NCBI GenBank assembly: GCA_023415915.1
Contig: JAEZIZ010000066.1
Coordinates: 1-64,000 of the forward strand
DNA length: 64,000 nt
DNA from: Bacillota bacterium
Lineage (GTDB): Bacteria; Bacillota; Clostridia; Christensenellales; SZUA-584
Direction: 5' to 3'
The position numbers and the translations under genes were made by a program. The notes under the pieces were generated by a model. It worked only from the letters and a program-made list of their open reading frames with translations. It made no database searches and had not been told where the DNA came from. Position 1 is the first letter of the stretch. The number at the start of each line of letters is the position of its first letter. Shown here one piece after another: positions 42,309-52,426 of this stretch.

Positions 42309-45300
42309 TCAACTCAATTGGTTCAGTACCTTCTGAATCGTTTCAATGCTGACTGGCTTGGCTATATGCTTGTCAAATCCTGAACTTACGGCATGTTCGA
42401 TATCCTGCTGCCCGGCGTAGCCTGTAAGCGCGACGAGATATATACCTTTAGTTTCAGCATCTTCCTTTAAAAGGCGCGCAACCTCGTATCCGTTCATATC
42501 GGGCAGGCCGATATCACAGAATATTATATCGGGGCGAATTGCTTTTGCCTTGCCTATTCCCTCCGGGCCGTTTTTCGCGATATCCGCTTCGTGGCCTATC
42601 TGCCTGAACATCGAACCAAGAAGCTCCGCAAAATCCCTGTTGTCTTCAATAATCAGAACCCGCAAATGGCGGCTTGTAATGTTTGCGGGTACGGCCCCCT
42701 CTGTTTGCTTGCCCCGCGCGGCTGCGGGCAGACGCACCTCAAACGTTGAGCCCTTCCCGAGTCCGCCGCTCATTGCGCTTATCGTTCCGCCGTGAAGCTC
42801 GCATATGCCTTTCGCTATACCAAGGCCCATGCCCAGCCCTCCTCCGCTGCGCTCGAGCGATTCGTCCGCTTGTACAAAAGGCTGAAATATTTTGTCGAGC
42901 ATCTCCTTGTTTATGCCGATACCGCTGTCCTTTACGCTTATCAACGCATGTCTTTTATCTTTATATACCTTAATTATTACGCGCCCGCCGCTTTCGGTAA
43001 ACTTAAGCGCATTGTTAAGAAGATTGCCTATCATCTGCGAAATGCGCACCGGGTCGGCTTCCAGATAAAAACGTCCCGGCGGAATGTCCGTTTCAAGCTG
43101 TATGCCTTTGCGCTCAAACTGCACCCGCATATCCTCTGCCGCCAGCGCCGCCAGCTTGTTTAAATCTATACGACTCTTCTTCAGCCTTATCTTATTCTGC
43201 GTAATACGCGTTATATCGAGCAGATCGTCCACAAGCCTGCAAAGCTGCTCGGACTGCCTCTTGATTATTTCCTTTGCCTGCTTTTCCTGCTTCTTGTCCT
43301 TTACCGAGTCAAGAAACGATATGCCGGCTATTATTGTGGCAAGCGGGTTGCGCAGCTCGTGGGACAGTATACTTAAGAATTCGTTCTTGTTTTTATCTTC
43401 TTCTTTGAGCTTTTCTACGAGTTCATATGCCTGTCTTTCACTTTCTTTTAATCTGTCGTTCGTGAACAGCCGGCCCAACGCTATCGCTATATAATCCGCA
43501 ATGGTGCTCATAAAAGCAAGATCGTAATCCGCAAACGTTTTTTTGAGCCTGCTTCCGAACGCCAGCGTGCCAATAACTGAGTTGTCCGCTTTAAGAGGAT
43601 GGCATGCGTACGCCATTATACCCAGCTTGGCTATATCCACCGTCCTTACATCAGTTTTTTCGGTAATGCATTCGGCTACTATGCGTTCTCCCTCCTGCGC
43701 CACGCATCCGCATACCGCGGCGCCAAATTCAAGCCACTCAAATTTGCCTACGTCTTCTTCGGGTATGCCTGTCACAGCGTTTAAGTGCAGGCATCCTCTT
43801 TCTTTATCCACGATATAATTGAAGAACACGTCGCAATCTATATGCTGCATCGCCATAGTACAAAGATCGTATATTATCTGGCAGGGGTTTTCGCTGAGCA
43901 GCAGACGGGACGTGATGCTTGCCAGAAGTTCGTTGCGCATCTTGTTCTTTTGAAGCTGCTCGTATGCTTTTTTCCTGCCCGTCACATCGGTTGTAGACCC
44001 GATCCACTCGATGATATTGCCCGCTTTATCAAGTAACGGCACCGCCCTTGTGTACGCCCAGCCTATTTCGCCGTTTGAGGTATTTATTCTGTGCTCAAGC
44101 TCGACGATGCTCTTGTTGCGCTTTGCATCCTCTATCATCTCTATAATCTGCTGCCTGTCTTCGGGCATTATATACTCTTCGAGCCATGTTTTGTCCGGCT
44201 TTTCGATGCTTCCGTAAAAACCCTGACCGTGGAGCTGGGTCATGACGCTGCAGTCCGGGCTCATTCGGAAAAGCACTTCGGAACTGGCCGTAACCAATGC
44301 GCGCAGCTGCTCCTCCCGTTTTCTCAGCCTCTCCTCGGTAAACGCTCGCTGTACTGCCGCCCATGTGCGCTCGGCTGTTTCCTTTGCCAGCGAAACTTCC
44401 AGCGGCGTCCAGTTGCGGGGCGTCGAAGCGTACACGCAAAGGCAGGCGGTTAGGGTTTCTTTTTCAAACAAGGGAAACGAGATGCTTGAAACAATCCCAT
44501 GCTCGAGCACTCTTTTGCATTCTTCGGCGGGTAGCAGTTCGTTGTTATTATAGTCCCGCACAATGAGCGGCTTTCCCGAGCACAACATTCTGACGACTGT
44601 CGGGTAGGTATCATGTATGTTCTCTTCATGTGAAGTCTCGCCGTTTTGCCTGCTAAAAGAGCCTGTTTCGCTGAGTTTTTCAGGTTCACAGCATTTTATA
44701 AATACTGCTTTAGCCTTCAAATGATTTGCAATCAATCTGGAAGCTGTGTATTCTATCGCGGCAGGGTCGGTAAGCGGCCTTATTGAGTCGCTGAGATTTA
44801 ACAGGAATTTCAATCGCTCGTCGCTCTTCTTCAACGCTTCCTCCGCGCGTTTTCTTAGCAGCACTTCCATAACGGACGGCGTCAGCGCCTCTAGCATCTC
44901 TTCTTCTTCCTGCCTGTATCCGCCTTCTCGGTTGGCTACGGCGACTATGCCTGTCACCTTGCTGTTCTGTATAAAAGGCGTGCCTAAAAAAGACGTTATC
45001 TTTGGATGGCCGGGGCATATTTCTTTACTTGCCGTCCCAATATCGTTTGTTACTAATGTTTGCCCGCTGCGAATAACGGCATCAAATAATTTGCGTATCC
45101 CGGTATCGCAGGTTTTATCGTGTAAGGGCTTATCGTGCCGGCCGCAGCTTTCCCTTCCGCTTTGGCTGACCGCAACGATATGGAACAGCCCGTCGTCGCC
45201 TATCTCCCCCGCTATGCTTATATCGCTCTTCGTCGCCGACTCGATAATCTTAAGGGCCGCAAGCGCCAATTCCTCCATGGTATCGCAATAAAGCGCTTTT

Positions 45301-46142
45301 TCATATATTGCGTTTACCATCTGCAGCAGATTCTTCTGCCTGCCCAGCATTGTTTCGTGCCGTTTCCTGCGTGTAATGTCGCGGAAAACAGCAACCGCGC
45401 CGTTAAACGCACCGTCTTCGTCGGTAAAAACCTTAGTATGCACTTCGGTATGAATCAGCCTGCCGCTTTTATGGTAAATGGATATTTCTCCCGAGCAGCT
45501 GCGTTTAAGAAGCGCAATCTTTATTGCCTTATGCCGTAAAGATTCCATCCTGCCTATGCAGAACATCTCGTCGGCCGGCCTGCCGAGTACTTCCTGCTCG
45601 CTCCAGCCGTATATCTTCTGTGCCGTTTCATTCCAATAGATTATTTTCCTATATTTGTCATACGCCGTTATTGCGTCCGTAACGTTGGAGAGAAGGCGCT
45701 TTTGAAAATTGAAGATTTCTATTGCCTGTTTTCGCTCAGTCATGTTTTCCATTACTATGAATGCAGAGGTTATTTCGCCTGCAGAATCGCGAATGGGAAT
45801 TGAGAGAAAAAACACTGGAATTTGAGCGCCATGCATGTTTTCTATCAACACTTCATTATAGCGCACTATTTCACCGTTATGCAGAGAGCGGCTTACTGGC
45901 ATATCTTCAGGCGTAAAGGGCGTGCCGTCCTGCATGAAAATTTTTAAGGCGACAGTATGGATATCTTTAATTCCGATTTCATTGAGGCCTAAAAGCTCTA
46001 TGCCCAGCCTGTTTATGAACAGTGGGCGCGCGTTCGTATCAACGAGCACGATAGTTATCGGGACAGCGTTGAAAATGATTTCAAGCCGTTTTAAGAACGG
46101 CTCTTTGCCTTCTTTATGCTTTTGTGTATCGTGCATGCCCAT
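42309..46142 (-). CDS. Large PAS/GAF hybrid histidine kinase
   Basis: A 1277-residue cytosolic hybrid kinase without membrane segments. In order: two PAS domains (about 15-140 and 145-265), a GAF (about 285-430), a second GAF-like region (about 450-610), a PAS/PAC (about 625-745), a third GAF (about 760-900), HisKA with LSHELRNPLATI, ATPase (NLLNNALKFTE; DSGIGIN; GLGMGLGIAKGI), and a C-terminal receiver with Asp in IIFCDIGLPDMNGYEV. A second ATG two codons in has better spacing to AGGGGG. No Hpt protein or response regulator lies alongside. Confidence 0.92.
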   Translation of the reverse strand: MGMHDTQKHKEGKEPFLKRLEIIFNAVPITIVLVDTNARPLFINRLGIELLGLNEIGIKDIHTVALKIFMQDGTPFTPEDMPVSRSLHNGEIVRYNEVLIENMHGAQIPVFFLSIPIRDSAGEITSAFIVMENMTERKQAIEIFNFQKRLLSNVTDAITAYDKYRKIIYWNETAQKIYGWSEQEVLGRPADEMFCIGRMESLRHKAIKIALLKRSCSGEISIYHKSGRLIHTEVHTKVFTDEDGAFNGAVAVFRDITRRKRHETMLGRQKNLLQMVNAIYEKALYCDTMEELALAALKIIESATKSDISIAGEIGDDGLFHIVAVSQSGRESCGRHDKPLHDKTCDTGIRKLFDAVIRSGQTLVTNDIGTASKEICPGHPKITSFLGTPFIQNSKVTGIVAVANREGGYRQEEEEMLEALTPSVMEVLLRKRAEEALKKSDERLKFLLNLSDSIRPLTDPAAIEYTASRLIANHLKAKAVFIKCCEPEKLSETGSFSRQNGETSHEENIHDTYPTVVRMLCSGKPLIVRDYNNNELLPAEECKRVLEHGIVSSISFPLFEKETLTACLCVYASTPRNWTPLEVSLAKETAERTWAAVQRAFTEERLRKREEQLRALVTASSEVLFRMSPDCSVMTQLHGQGFYGSIEKPDKTWLEEYIMPEDRQQIIEMIEDAKRNKSIVELEHRINTSNGEIGWAYTRAVPLLDKAGNIIEWIGSTTDVTGRKKAYEQLQKNKMRNELLASITSRLLLSENPCQIIYDLCTMAMQHIDCDVFFNYIVDKERGCLHLNAVTGIPEEDVGKFEWLEFGAAVCGCVAQEGERIVAECITEKTDVRTVDIAKLGIMAYACHPLKADNSVIGTLAFGSRLKKTFADYDLAFMSTIADYIAIALGRLFTNDRLKESERQAYELVEKLKEEDKNKNEFLSILSHELRNPLATIIAGISFLDSVKDKKQEKQAKEIIKRQSEQLCRLVDDLLDITRITQNKIRLKKSRIDLNKLAALAAEDMRVQFERKGIQLETDIPPGRFYLEADPVRISQMIGNLLNNALKFTESGGRVIIKVYKDKRHALISVKDSGIGINKEMLDKIFQPFVQADESLERSGGGLGMGLGIAKGICELHGGTISAMSGGLGKGSTFEVRLPAAARGKQTEGAVPANITSRHLRVLIIEDNRDFAELLGSMFRQIGHEADIAKNGPEGIGKAKAIRPDIIFCDIGLPDMNGYEVARLLKEDAETKGIYLVALTGYAGQQDIEHAVSSGFDKHIAKPVSIETIQKVLNQLS

Positions 46143-46456
46143 ATCCCCCTATTGGTACATACATATCTATAAAAAATAATCATTAATTAATCCTGTTAAT
46201 TTGCGCACGTTTTTATTAGCGGATGAAAGATTTTGGAGCATTTGCAGAATGGAATTTTTAGTATTTGCTGTTTCCATTGTATAACAGTATTTATCATTTC
46301 GCAACAATTACGCATATATATTCATCAATATAAAATTTCCTGATATTTTCATTGAGTATGGGAACTTTTATTATGGCTGTCTCGTCTAACGTTAATGAGT
46401 CAATAATATCTGCCATAGATAAATAAGCTTCACATTTCGTGGGAAAGGATACGACA

Positions 46457-47377
46457 TTGGAACTATTAAAAATCGAAGGTCTTACAAAGATCATCAAGAA
46501 GAAAAAGATACTGGATAATATATCCCTTACGGTAAATCCAGGCGAGATCGTCGGTTTTCTTGGCCCGAACGGCGCGGGAAAAACAACGACTATCAAGATG
46601 ATAATGGGCTTGTTTACCATAACTGCAGGCAATATAACCATTTGCGGACACGACGTTGTGACCGACTTTGAAAACGCGATGCAGTATGTCGGCGGCATCA
46701 TTGAAAACCCGGATCTCTATAAGAGGATGACAGGCAGACAAAACCTCGAATACTACGCGGCAATGTATGAGCGCACAAAAAGGGAGAGCATTGACGAGGT
46801 CGTGGAGCTTGTCAAAATGTCGCAGCGAATAAACGACAAAGTTAAATCATATTCGCTTGGCATGCGTCAGAGGATAGGCATAGCCCAGGCGCTGCTTCAT
46901 ACTCCGCGCCTCTTAGTACTCGACGAGCCTACCAACGGCCTTGACCCCATAGGCATTAAGGAGCTCCGCGATCTGTTGAAATACCTTGCCAAAAACGCGT
47001 CGGTCGGCGTATTCGTTTCCAGCCATTTGCTGGCCGAGATGGAGCTCATGTGCGACAGGATATACATAATCGATAACGGAGTTATGATAGGCGAAAAGAC
47101 CATAAGCCAAATAGAGAACAACGTTGAAGGCATATATAAGTATACGTTCATAACCAGCGACAGCGATAAAACGTTTGAATATTTCAAAAGCCTCGACGCC
47201 AATGTTGACAGGGAAAACGGCAATGTTACCGTGATAATGAAGCGGGAGCTTGTTCCCGGTCTTGTTAAAACGCTTGTTGAAAAGAATATAGACATATATG
47301 CGGTCAACCAGGCGCAAAGGACGCTCGAGCAGGACTTCATATCGATGACGACCGGCACAAAGACGCAGATCCGCTGA
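46457..47377 (+). CDS. ABC transporter ATP-binding protein (bacitracin/lantibiotic exporter type)
   Basis: A 306-residue ATPase from a TTG start at 46457, which has AAAGGAT 8 nt upstream; a GTG six codons earlier lacks a site. Walker A GPNGAGKTTT, signature YSLGMRQRIGIAQALL, Walker B LLVLDEPTNGLDPIG, switch SSHLLAEMELMCD. Precedes a large permease gene by 33 nt. The 296-bp gap before it (divergent from the hybrid kinase) holds no gene I can support. Confidence 0.93.
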   Translation: MELLKIEGLTKIIKKKKILDNISLTVNPGEIVGFLGPNGAGKTTTIKMIMGLFTITAGNITICGHDVVTDFENAMQYVGGIIENPDLYKRMTGRQNLEYYAAMYERTKRESIDEVVELVKMSQRINDKVKSYSLGMRQRIGIAQALLHTPRLLVLDEPTNGLDPIGIKELRDLLKYLAKNASVGVFVSSHLLAEMELMCDRIYIIDNGVMIGEKTISQIENNVEGIYKYTFITSDSDKTFEYFKSLDANVDRENGNVTVIMKRELVPGLVKTLVEKNIDIYAVNQAQRTLEQDFISMTTGTKTQIR

Positions 47378-47410
47378 TGAGCTTTGCATTAGCAGAAAGG
47401 ACTAATAACG

Positions 47411-49252
47411 ATGAGTTTTTTAAGACAGATAAAGTTGGAAATTGTAAATATATTAAGGTCTAAATTTCTCCTTATAATAGGCATACTCGTGCTTGCCGCT
47501 TCAATTGCCATACCGGTGATAACCGCGCTTATACCTCCCCCGGACGAGCGGACATATCCGGGCGGGCCGATAATTTATTCGAGCAGCGCCGTGGCTATAG
47601 ACGTTGCGTATAAGGGAGCCTATCCCGGCGAGGAGCCGATAATAGTCGACGGCGTCGAAATAACTCCTGACAACCCGTCATACTGGGCGCTGCAGAATAT
47701 AAAGCAGCAGCGGCAGATGATAGAAGAGGGTTCCATGACGTTCCAGCAAAGCGCTTCTTCGGGACTGGCGCTTAAGTTCATGGATGTGCAGGAAGACTTC
47801 TATATGCACTTCGCGGTAAAGGTTACGACATACGAAGATTACCGCATGGACTTCCAATGGAGCGGCATGACGATGCTTAACGATAAGTTCTTATACGAGA
47901 ACAGCGAACAGGACATAGCCGCGCTGCTTGAGGTCTCTCAGATGTTCGGCACATACTATGATACGGAGGAAAACTTCAAAAAGAAATACATAGATATATC
48001 TTCTGAAGAAAGGCTTGCCGCGATTGATAAGGCGGACGAATATCTCGGCAAAATATATCAAATGCTTGATAACGACGATTTCCCGCTTTATATAGAATTA
48101 AGCATATTGCAACAGGAAGAATACATCAAAAACAACGAGGATCAGATAGCAATATTCGAGCAGGATATAATTGAGCATCCTGAGCAGGAAGAATCATTAA
48201 GCAAGCAGATAGAAATGCTTAACAACGAAATAAAGCGCATAAGGGAAAGCGCTATACCCTTGCTGCAGTACAGGCTGGAGAAGAACATAATACCAAATAC
48301 GGATATGTGGCAGAACTCGGCAATAAACGATATACAGCAAGCCCAATCGTTTCTGCTCAACTTTGAAATCGTATCCGAAGAGGACTTCAACAAGCCCGAT
48401 TACCAGTATTTAAAAGATCAGTACGAGACGTATCACAGATACCAGTCGGAAATGAACGCTAGAAAACTGGAATGCCAGAATATCGAGCTTGTAGCGCGAA
48501 ACAGCCTTGATGCCGACAAGCCGGATATGAAATATGTTCCGGACGGCGCGCGCATGGCAACTGTAAAGTTCCTCGATTACTCGATAATAGTGGCGCTGTT
48601 CGCGGTGCTGGTAGGCGGCTGGATAATGGGAAGCGAGTTCCAGCTCGGAACGATAAGGCTGCTGCTCATACGCCCCAAGACGCGCACCAAGATACTCATG
48701 TCCAAGTTTATTGCGGCGCTTGTGCTCTCGCTGGGCATATACATCGTCGGCTCGATACTCAACGCCGTTACAAACGGCATATGTTTCGGTTTTTCCGACT
48801 TTGCTTTCCCGAACTATTCCGTAGCGGGCGGAGTAGGCTTCTTCGGCGTATATATACCCGAGCTTCTTGCATGCTCAGTGTCGGTGATTTTCGCATACAG
48901 CGTAGCGTTCATGCTGTCGATGCTTGTCAAGAACATAGCCGTATCGATATCTATACCGGTCATCTGTTTCATCGGATGCTACCTGCTGATGGACGCGCTT
49001 ACGGCTACTCGCGTAGTGGAGTGGATAGCGTATACGCCGATACCTTATGTGCAGCTCTCGGCGTTCTTCATGCCGTACAGCACGTCGTATACGAATTTTA
49101 ACACGTATATCGAGCCCACAAACGCTATGCAGCTCATTTTAAGGGGCGTGCCCTTGAGCGTGACATATGGTATAATACTGCTGCTGGCGCTTTCGGCAAT
49201 ATGCGTCATTGTATCGATATTCACGTTCAGGAAACGCGATATAACAAATTAA
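47411..49252 (+). CDS. ABC-2 permease with large extracytoplasmic insertion
   Basis: A 613-residue membrane protein: one N-terminal hydrophobic segment (about 17-40), a long hydrophilic, Glu/Gln-rich helical region of about 340 residues (coiled-coil-like around 230-300), then five or six hydrophobic segments from about residue 390. The pattern GWIMGSEFQLGTIRLLLIRPKTRTKILMSKFIAALVLS is typical of ABC-2 permeases. Partner of the ATPase just upstream. The substrate is unknown. Confidence 0.88.
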   Translation: MSFLRQIKLEIVNILRSKFLLIIGILVLAASIAIPVITALIPPPDERTYPGGPIIYSSSAVAIDVAYKGAYPGEEPIIVDGVEITPDNPSYWALQNIKQQRQMIEEGSMTFQQSASSGLALKFMDVQEDFYMHFAVKVTTYEDYRMDFQWSGMTMLNDKFLYENSEQDIAALLEVSQMFGTYYDTEENFKKKYIDISSEERLAAIDKADEYLGKIYQMLDNDDFPLYIELSILQQEEYIKNNEDQIAIFEQDIIEHPEQEESLSKQIEMLNNEIKRIRESAIPLLQYRLEKNIIPNTDMWQNSAINDIQQAQSFLLNFEIVSEEDFNKPDYQYLKDQYETYHRYQSEMNARKLECQNIELVARNSLDADKPDMKYVPDGARMATVKFLDYSIIVALFAVLVGGWIMGSEFQLGTIRLLLIRPKTRTKILMSKFIAALVLSLGIYIVGSILNAVTNGICFGFSDFAFPNYSVAGGVGFFGVYIPELLACSVSVIFAYSVAFMLSMLVKNIAVSISIPVICFIGCYLLMDALTATRVVEWIAYTPIPYVQLSAFFMPYSTSYTNFNTYIEPTNAMQLILRGVPLSVTYGIILLLALSAICVIVSIFTFRKRDITN

Positions 49253-49265
49253 GAGAGGCCAATTG

Positions 49266-51014
49266 ATGAGCGATAAAAACGGCTTTTTAAGCAATTATGG
49301 TAAAAACATGGACGAACAGCCCCCGAGCGAGATAGTCATTAAGGACGTCGACCTCGGCTATAAGTTTGAAGAAAAGAGCGGGTTCAAAAAACCCGAGTTA
49401 ACAGGCGGGCCGCCGCCTTCGAGAAGGCCTCAGCTGCTTATACCCATAATAGCGGGAGGCGCGGTAGTCGTAGCCTTGATAGTGATACTCTTGCTCTTAC
49501 TGGGCGGCGGCATAAAAGTCATAGACTTTAAAGGTATGTCGCTTTCCGACGCGCAGCTGTGGGCCAACCAGAACGGCGTGCTGCTCAACGTTGAAGAGGA
49601 GTTCAACGACGAGTTTGAAGCAAGCAAGATAATTGCGCAGAGCGTCGAAGCAGACAAGACAATAAAGAAGGGCGAGTTTTTAACGCTTACCGTATCCAAG
49701 GGGCACGACCTCTCGGTTATGGTCGAGCTGCCCGATATTATGTCGATGACTATGGACGAGGTGCAGGAATGGGCGGATAAGAATTTCATGTCCAAGGTGC
49801 GCATCACGTCGGAATACAACGACGCCGTTCCCGCAAACAGAGTTATAAGGTACGAGATAAACGACGATAAAGTCGCGGGCGGCAAAATAAGGCGCGATAC
49901 TCCCCTGTACGTCATAGTATCGAAAGGCCCTGAAGACGAGAGCACGGTGCAGGTAACAGTGCCCGATTTCAAGACCATGTCCATCTCGGAAAGCTATATA
50001 TTCGCCAGCCAGAACGGAATAGCGCTTATAGTTGAAGAGCAATACGACGATTATGTGCCCAAGGGGACGGTAATATCCCAGAGCGTAAAGTCGCAGGAAA
50101 AGGTGGCAAAAGGCACAGAAATAAAGCTTGTCGTCTCCAAGGGCAAGAAAATAACGATACCCGATTTCTCGGACTATTCGAAAGACCAGGCCGCTGCCGT
50201 TGCGTCGACGCTGGGCATACCCGTTACGATAAACGAGAAGTACTCCAATTCCAAAGCGGGCGCGTTCCTCTCCCAGAGCATTAAAGCGGGCACGGTATAT
50301 GAGGAAGGCGATTACATAGAGCTCAATTATTCTCTGGGCAACAAGATACAGCTGGCTTCATACGTCGGCCAGACGAGGGACGCCATAGAAAGCTGGGCGA
50401 ACGATCTTAACGCCAAGGGCGCCAATATAACGATAAAGGTCACGGAGACGCAAAGCAGCTCCCCCAAGGGCACTATAATATATCAGGACGTGGCGAACGC
50501 TATGATAGGCGTTAAAAAGACTATAAACATCACCGTCTCGCTCGGCAAAATAATATATGTGCCTGATCTTGTTATTCCAGATGAAAATGCGCTGGGCGAC
50601 CCGAATAGAGGTTACGATGTCGCTATTACAAGAGAAGAAGCTATAGCTTTGTGTGAAGCAGTCGGACTTGTTCCGGTATTTGTTGAAGCTCCTAATCCAA
50701 ACAGATTGCCAGGTGAAGTTTGGGAACAGAGCGAACCTGCCGGCAAGGAAGTAAGAGAAGGTACAGTAATAACACTAAAGTATGTGCCTTCTACTCAGTA
50801 TCAAGTCCCAGACTTTAAAGGCATGCCACGTAATCAAGTACTTAGTGATCCCAAAATGTTTGGAAAGCAGTTTACCATAGTATTTGCAGATTACAGCGAG
50901 TATGTGCCTGATTACGCCGGAGAGGTATATGAACAATCTTTGCCCGCATATTCGATGGCAGCTGCAGGCACAGCGATAACGCTGTATATCGGCCCGCAGC
51001 CGCCGTCACCGTAA
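49266..51014 (+). CDS. Membrane-anchored protein with about seven PASTA repeats, no kinase domain
   Basis: A 582-residue protein: about 55 cytoplasmic residues, one membrane helix (about 57-82), then seven PASTA-like units. Recurrent motifs are WANQNG/FASQNG, IIAQSV/VISQSV, and VSKG at unit ends. PASTA domains usually hang on Ser/Thr kinases or PBPs and bind peptidoglycan; here there is neither. Between about 50560 and 50930 (units 6-7) the third codon positions turn A/T-rich (GAA, CCA, AGA, GTT) unlike the rest of the gene, suggesting a recombined segment. ATG at 49266 follows GAGAGG. It is 13 nt after the permease. Confidence 0.9.
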   Translation: MSDKNGFLSNYGKNMDEQPPSEIVIKDVDLGYKFEEKSGFKKPELTGGPPPSRRPQLLIPIIAGGAVVVALIVILLLLLGGGIKVIDFKGMSLSDAQLWANQNGVLLNVEEEFNDEFEASKIIAQSVEADKTIKKGEFLTLTVSKGHDLSVMVELPDIMSMTMDEVQEWADKNFMSKVRITSEYNDAVPANRVIRYEINDDKVAGGKIRRDTPLYVIVSKGPEDESTVQVTVPDFKTMSISESYIFASQNGIALIVEEQYDDYVPKGTVISQSVKSQEKVAKGTEIKLVVSKGKKITIPDFSDYSKDQAAAVASTLGIPVTINEKYSNSKAGAFLSQSIKAGTVYEEGDYIELNYSLGNKIQLASYVGQTRDAIESWANDLNAKGANITIKVTETQSSSPKGTIIYQDVANAMIGVKKTINITVSLGKIIYVPDLVIPDENALGDPNRGYDVAITREEAIALCEAVGLVPVFVEAPNPNRLPGEVWEQSEPAGKEVREGTVITLKYVPSTQYQVPDFKGMPRNQVLSDPKMFGKQFTIVFADYSEYVPDYAGEVYEQSLPAYSMAAAGTAITLYIGPQPPSP

Positions 51015-51020
51015 CGAGCT

Positions 51021-52406
51021 TTAGCTCTTAAAGTACATGTTTTCTATATAACGTTCAAAAAAGACCGGGTTGCTGCCGAGCTCGACATGCCGCCCGGTCT
51101 TTGCTATCTCTTCGCAGGTTTGTTTGTACTCGTCGCTAAGCAGCGCCATTATCGCGCCAGTGCCCGCGGCGTTTCCTATGGCCCTAATGCTGCCGACGGC
51201 CTGCCTTGGCAGCAATCCTACCTTAATGGCGCTGCCTGGGTCCATGAAGTTGCCAAAGCCGCCCGCAAGGTATATTTTGCTTATATCCTCCATTGTCTTG
51301 CCCGCGTGGTGCAGCAGCGCTTCCAGCCCCGCGGCTATCGCCGCCTTTGCGGTCTGTATCTCGCGTATATCCTTCTGCGTAATTATTATACCCGGGCCTA
51401 TCTCTATGCCCGGCTGTCCGTCCGATTCGACGATATAGCGGCTCATGGCTTCGCTTTCATCTATCCTGCCCGTTTCGTCCACCAGACCTGAGCTTACCAT
51501 CAGCGCCACCGCGTCTAATAGCCCCGAGCCGCATATTCCCTGCGCGGGCTTGTCCCCTATTGTCGTGACTTCGATTGCTCCGTTGTATGGGTAAACCCTG
51601 TTTATAGCGCCCGGCACGCCCGCCATGCCGCAGCTTATCTGCGCGCCCTCAAACGCCGGCCCCGCAGCCGTCGACGTAACGTACAGAAAATCGCTGCTTC
51701 CCAGCGCGACCTCGCCGTTAGTGCCTATATCGAGCAGCGCGCAAAGCTCATTTTCTTTATAAAGCCCGCTCGCGAGTATCGCTGCCGTTATGTCGCCGCC
51801 CACGAACGCGGATATGCAGGGCATGAGATAGACTTTTGAGTGTTTTGCGAAAAGCCCGAGCTTCCCGGAGTCATAATACGCTCCGAACAGCGACTCGGGT
51901 TTGAAGGGCAGCACGCCCATAGAAACGGGCGATATACCCGCAAACAGGTGGAGCATGGTAGTGTTGCCCGTTACGACGATATGCTTTACATCGTCCGCGC
52001 TTATTCCCTGCGGTTCCGCAAGTTCTTCAAGCAGCGCGTTTATGTCACCTATAATCGCGCTATTGAGTATCTGAAGCCCGTTCTCGAAATCGGAACAGTA
52101 TTTTATGCGCGAAATAACGTCTACGCCCAGCGAAGCCTGCGAGTTTATGCGGCTGGCCGCGCCCAGCTCAATTGCTTCCCCGCAGTCGTAAAGGTACGCG
52201 ACTACCGTAGTTGTGCCTATATCCACGGCAACGCCGTATCCTGTTTTATCGCTCTTTATATCGGGAAGCTTGCCCGCGGTCAGTATGTTCATGTCCGCAT
52301 CAAGCCGCACGGCGTCACGCTGCTTCTGCAGATGGCGCACGCAGGTCTTGTTCTTGCATTTGCCGAACAGGCACGTTCCGGTACACGGATATATCTTATC
52401 TTCCAT
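51021..52406 (-). CDS. Reductive activator of corrinoid proteins (ASKHA ATPase, DUF4445), four-Cys N-terminus
   Basis: A 461-residue ATPase that would reduce inactive Co(II) corrinoid back to Co(I). The ASKHA core is clear: GVAVDIGTTTVVAYL, VVTGNTTMLHLFAG, LLDIGTNGEVALG, AGPAFEGAQISCGM, GICGSGLLDAV, IYLAGGFGNFMDP. Typical members have an N-terminal 2Fe-2S domain or a C-terminal ferredoxin domain. Here the N-terminus is only ~55 residues with Cys8, Cys12, Cys17 and Cys22, which may bind a metal or an iron-sulfur cluster. It ends the corrinoid gene set and is convergent with the PASTA gene (6-nt gap). Confidence 0.88.
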   Translation of the reverse strand: MEDKIYPCTGTCLFGKCKNKTCVRHLQKQRDAVRLDADMNILTAGKLPDIKSDKTGYGVAVDIGTTTVVAYLYDCGEAIELGAASRINSQASLGVDVISRIKYCSDFENGLQILNSAIIGDINALLEELAEPQGISADDVKHIVVTGNTTMLHLFAGISPVSMGVLPFKPESLFGAYYDSGKLGLFAKHSKVYLMPCISAFVGGDITAAILASGLYKENELCALLDIGTNGEVALGSSDFLYVTSTAAGPAFEGAQISCGMAGVPGAINRVYPYNGAIEVTTIGDKPAQGICGSGLLDAVALMVSSGLVDETGRIDESEAMSRYIVESDGQPGIEIGPGIIITQKDIREIQTAKAAIAAGLEALLHHAGKTMEDISKIYLAGGFGNFMDPGSAIKVGLLPRQAVGSIRAIGNAAGTGAIMALLSDEYKQTCEEIAKTGRHVELGSNPVFFERYIENMYFKS

Positions 52407-52426
52407 ACAGAATCCTAAGAAAGGCT

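Noticed and set aside
42683..42973. Arg-rich plus-strand frame inside the hybrid kinase
   Set aside because: It lies opposite the ATPase domain of the kinase and has no independent support.
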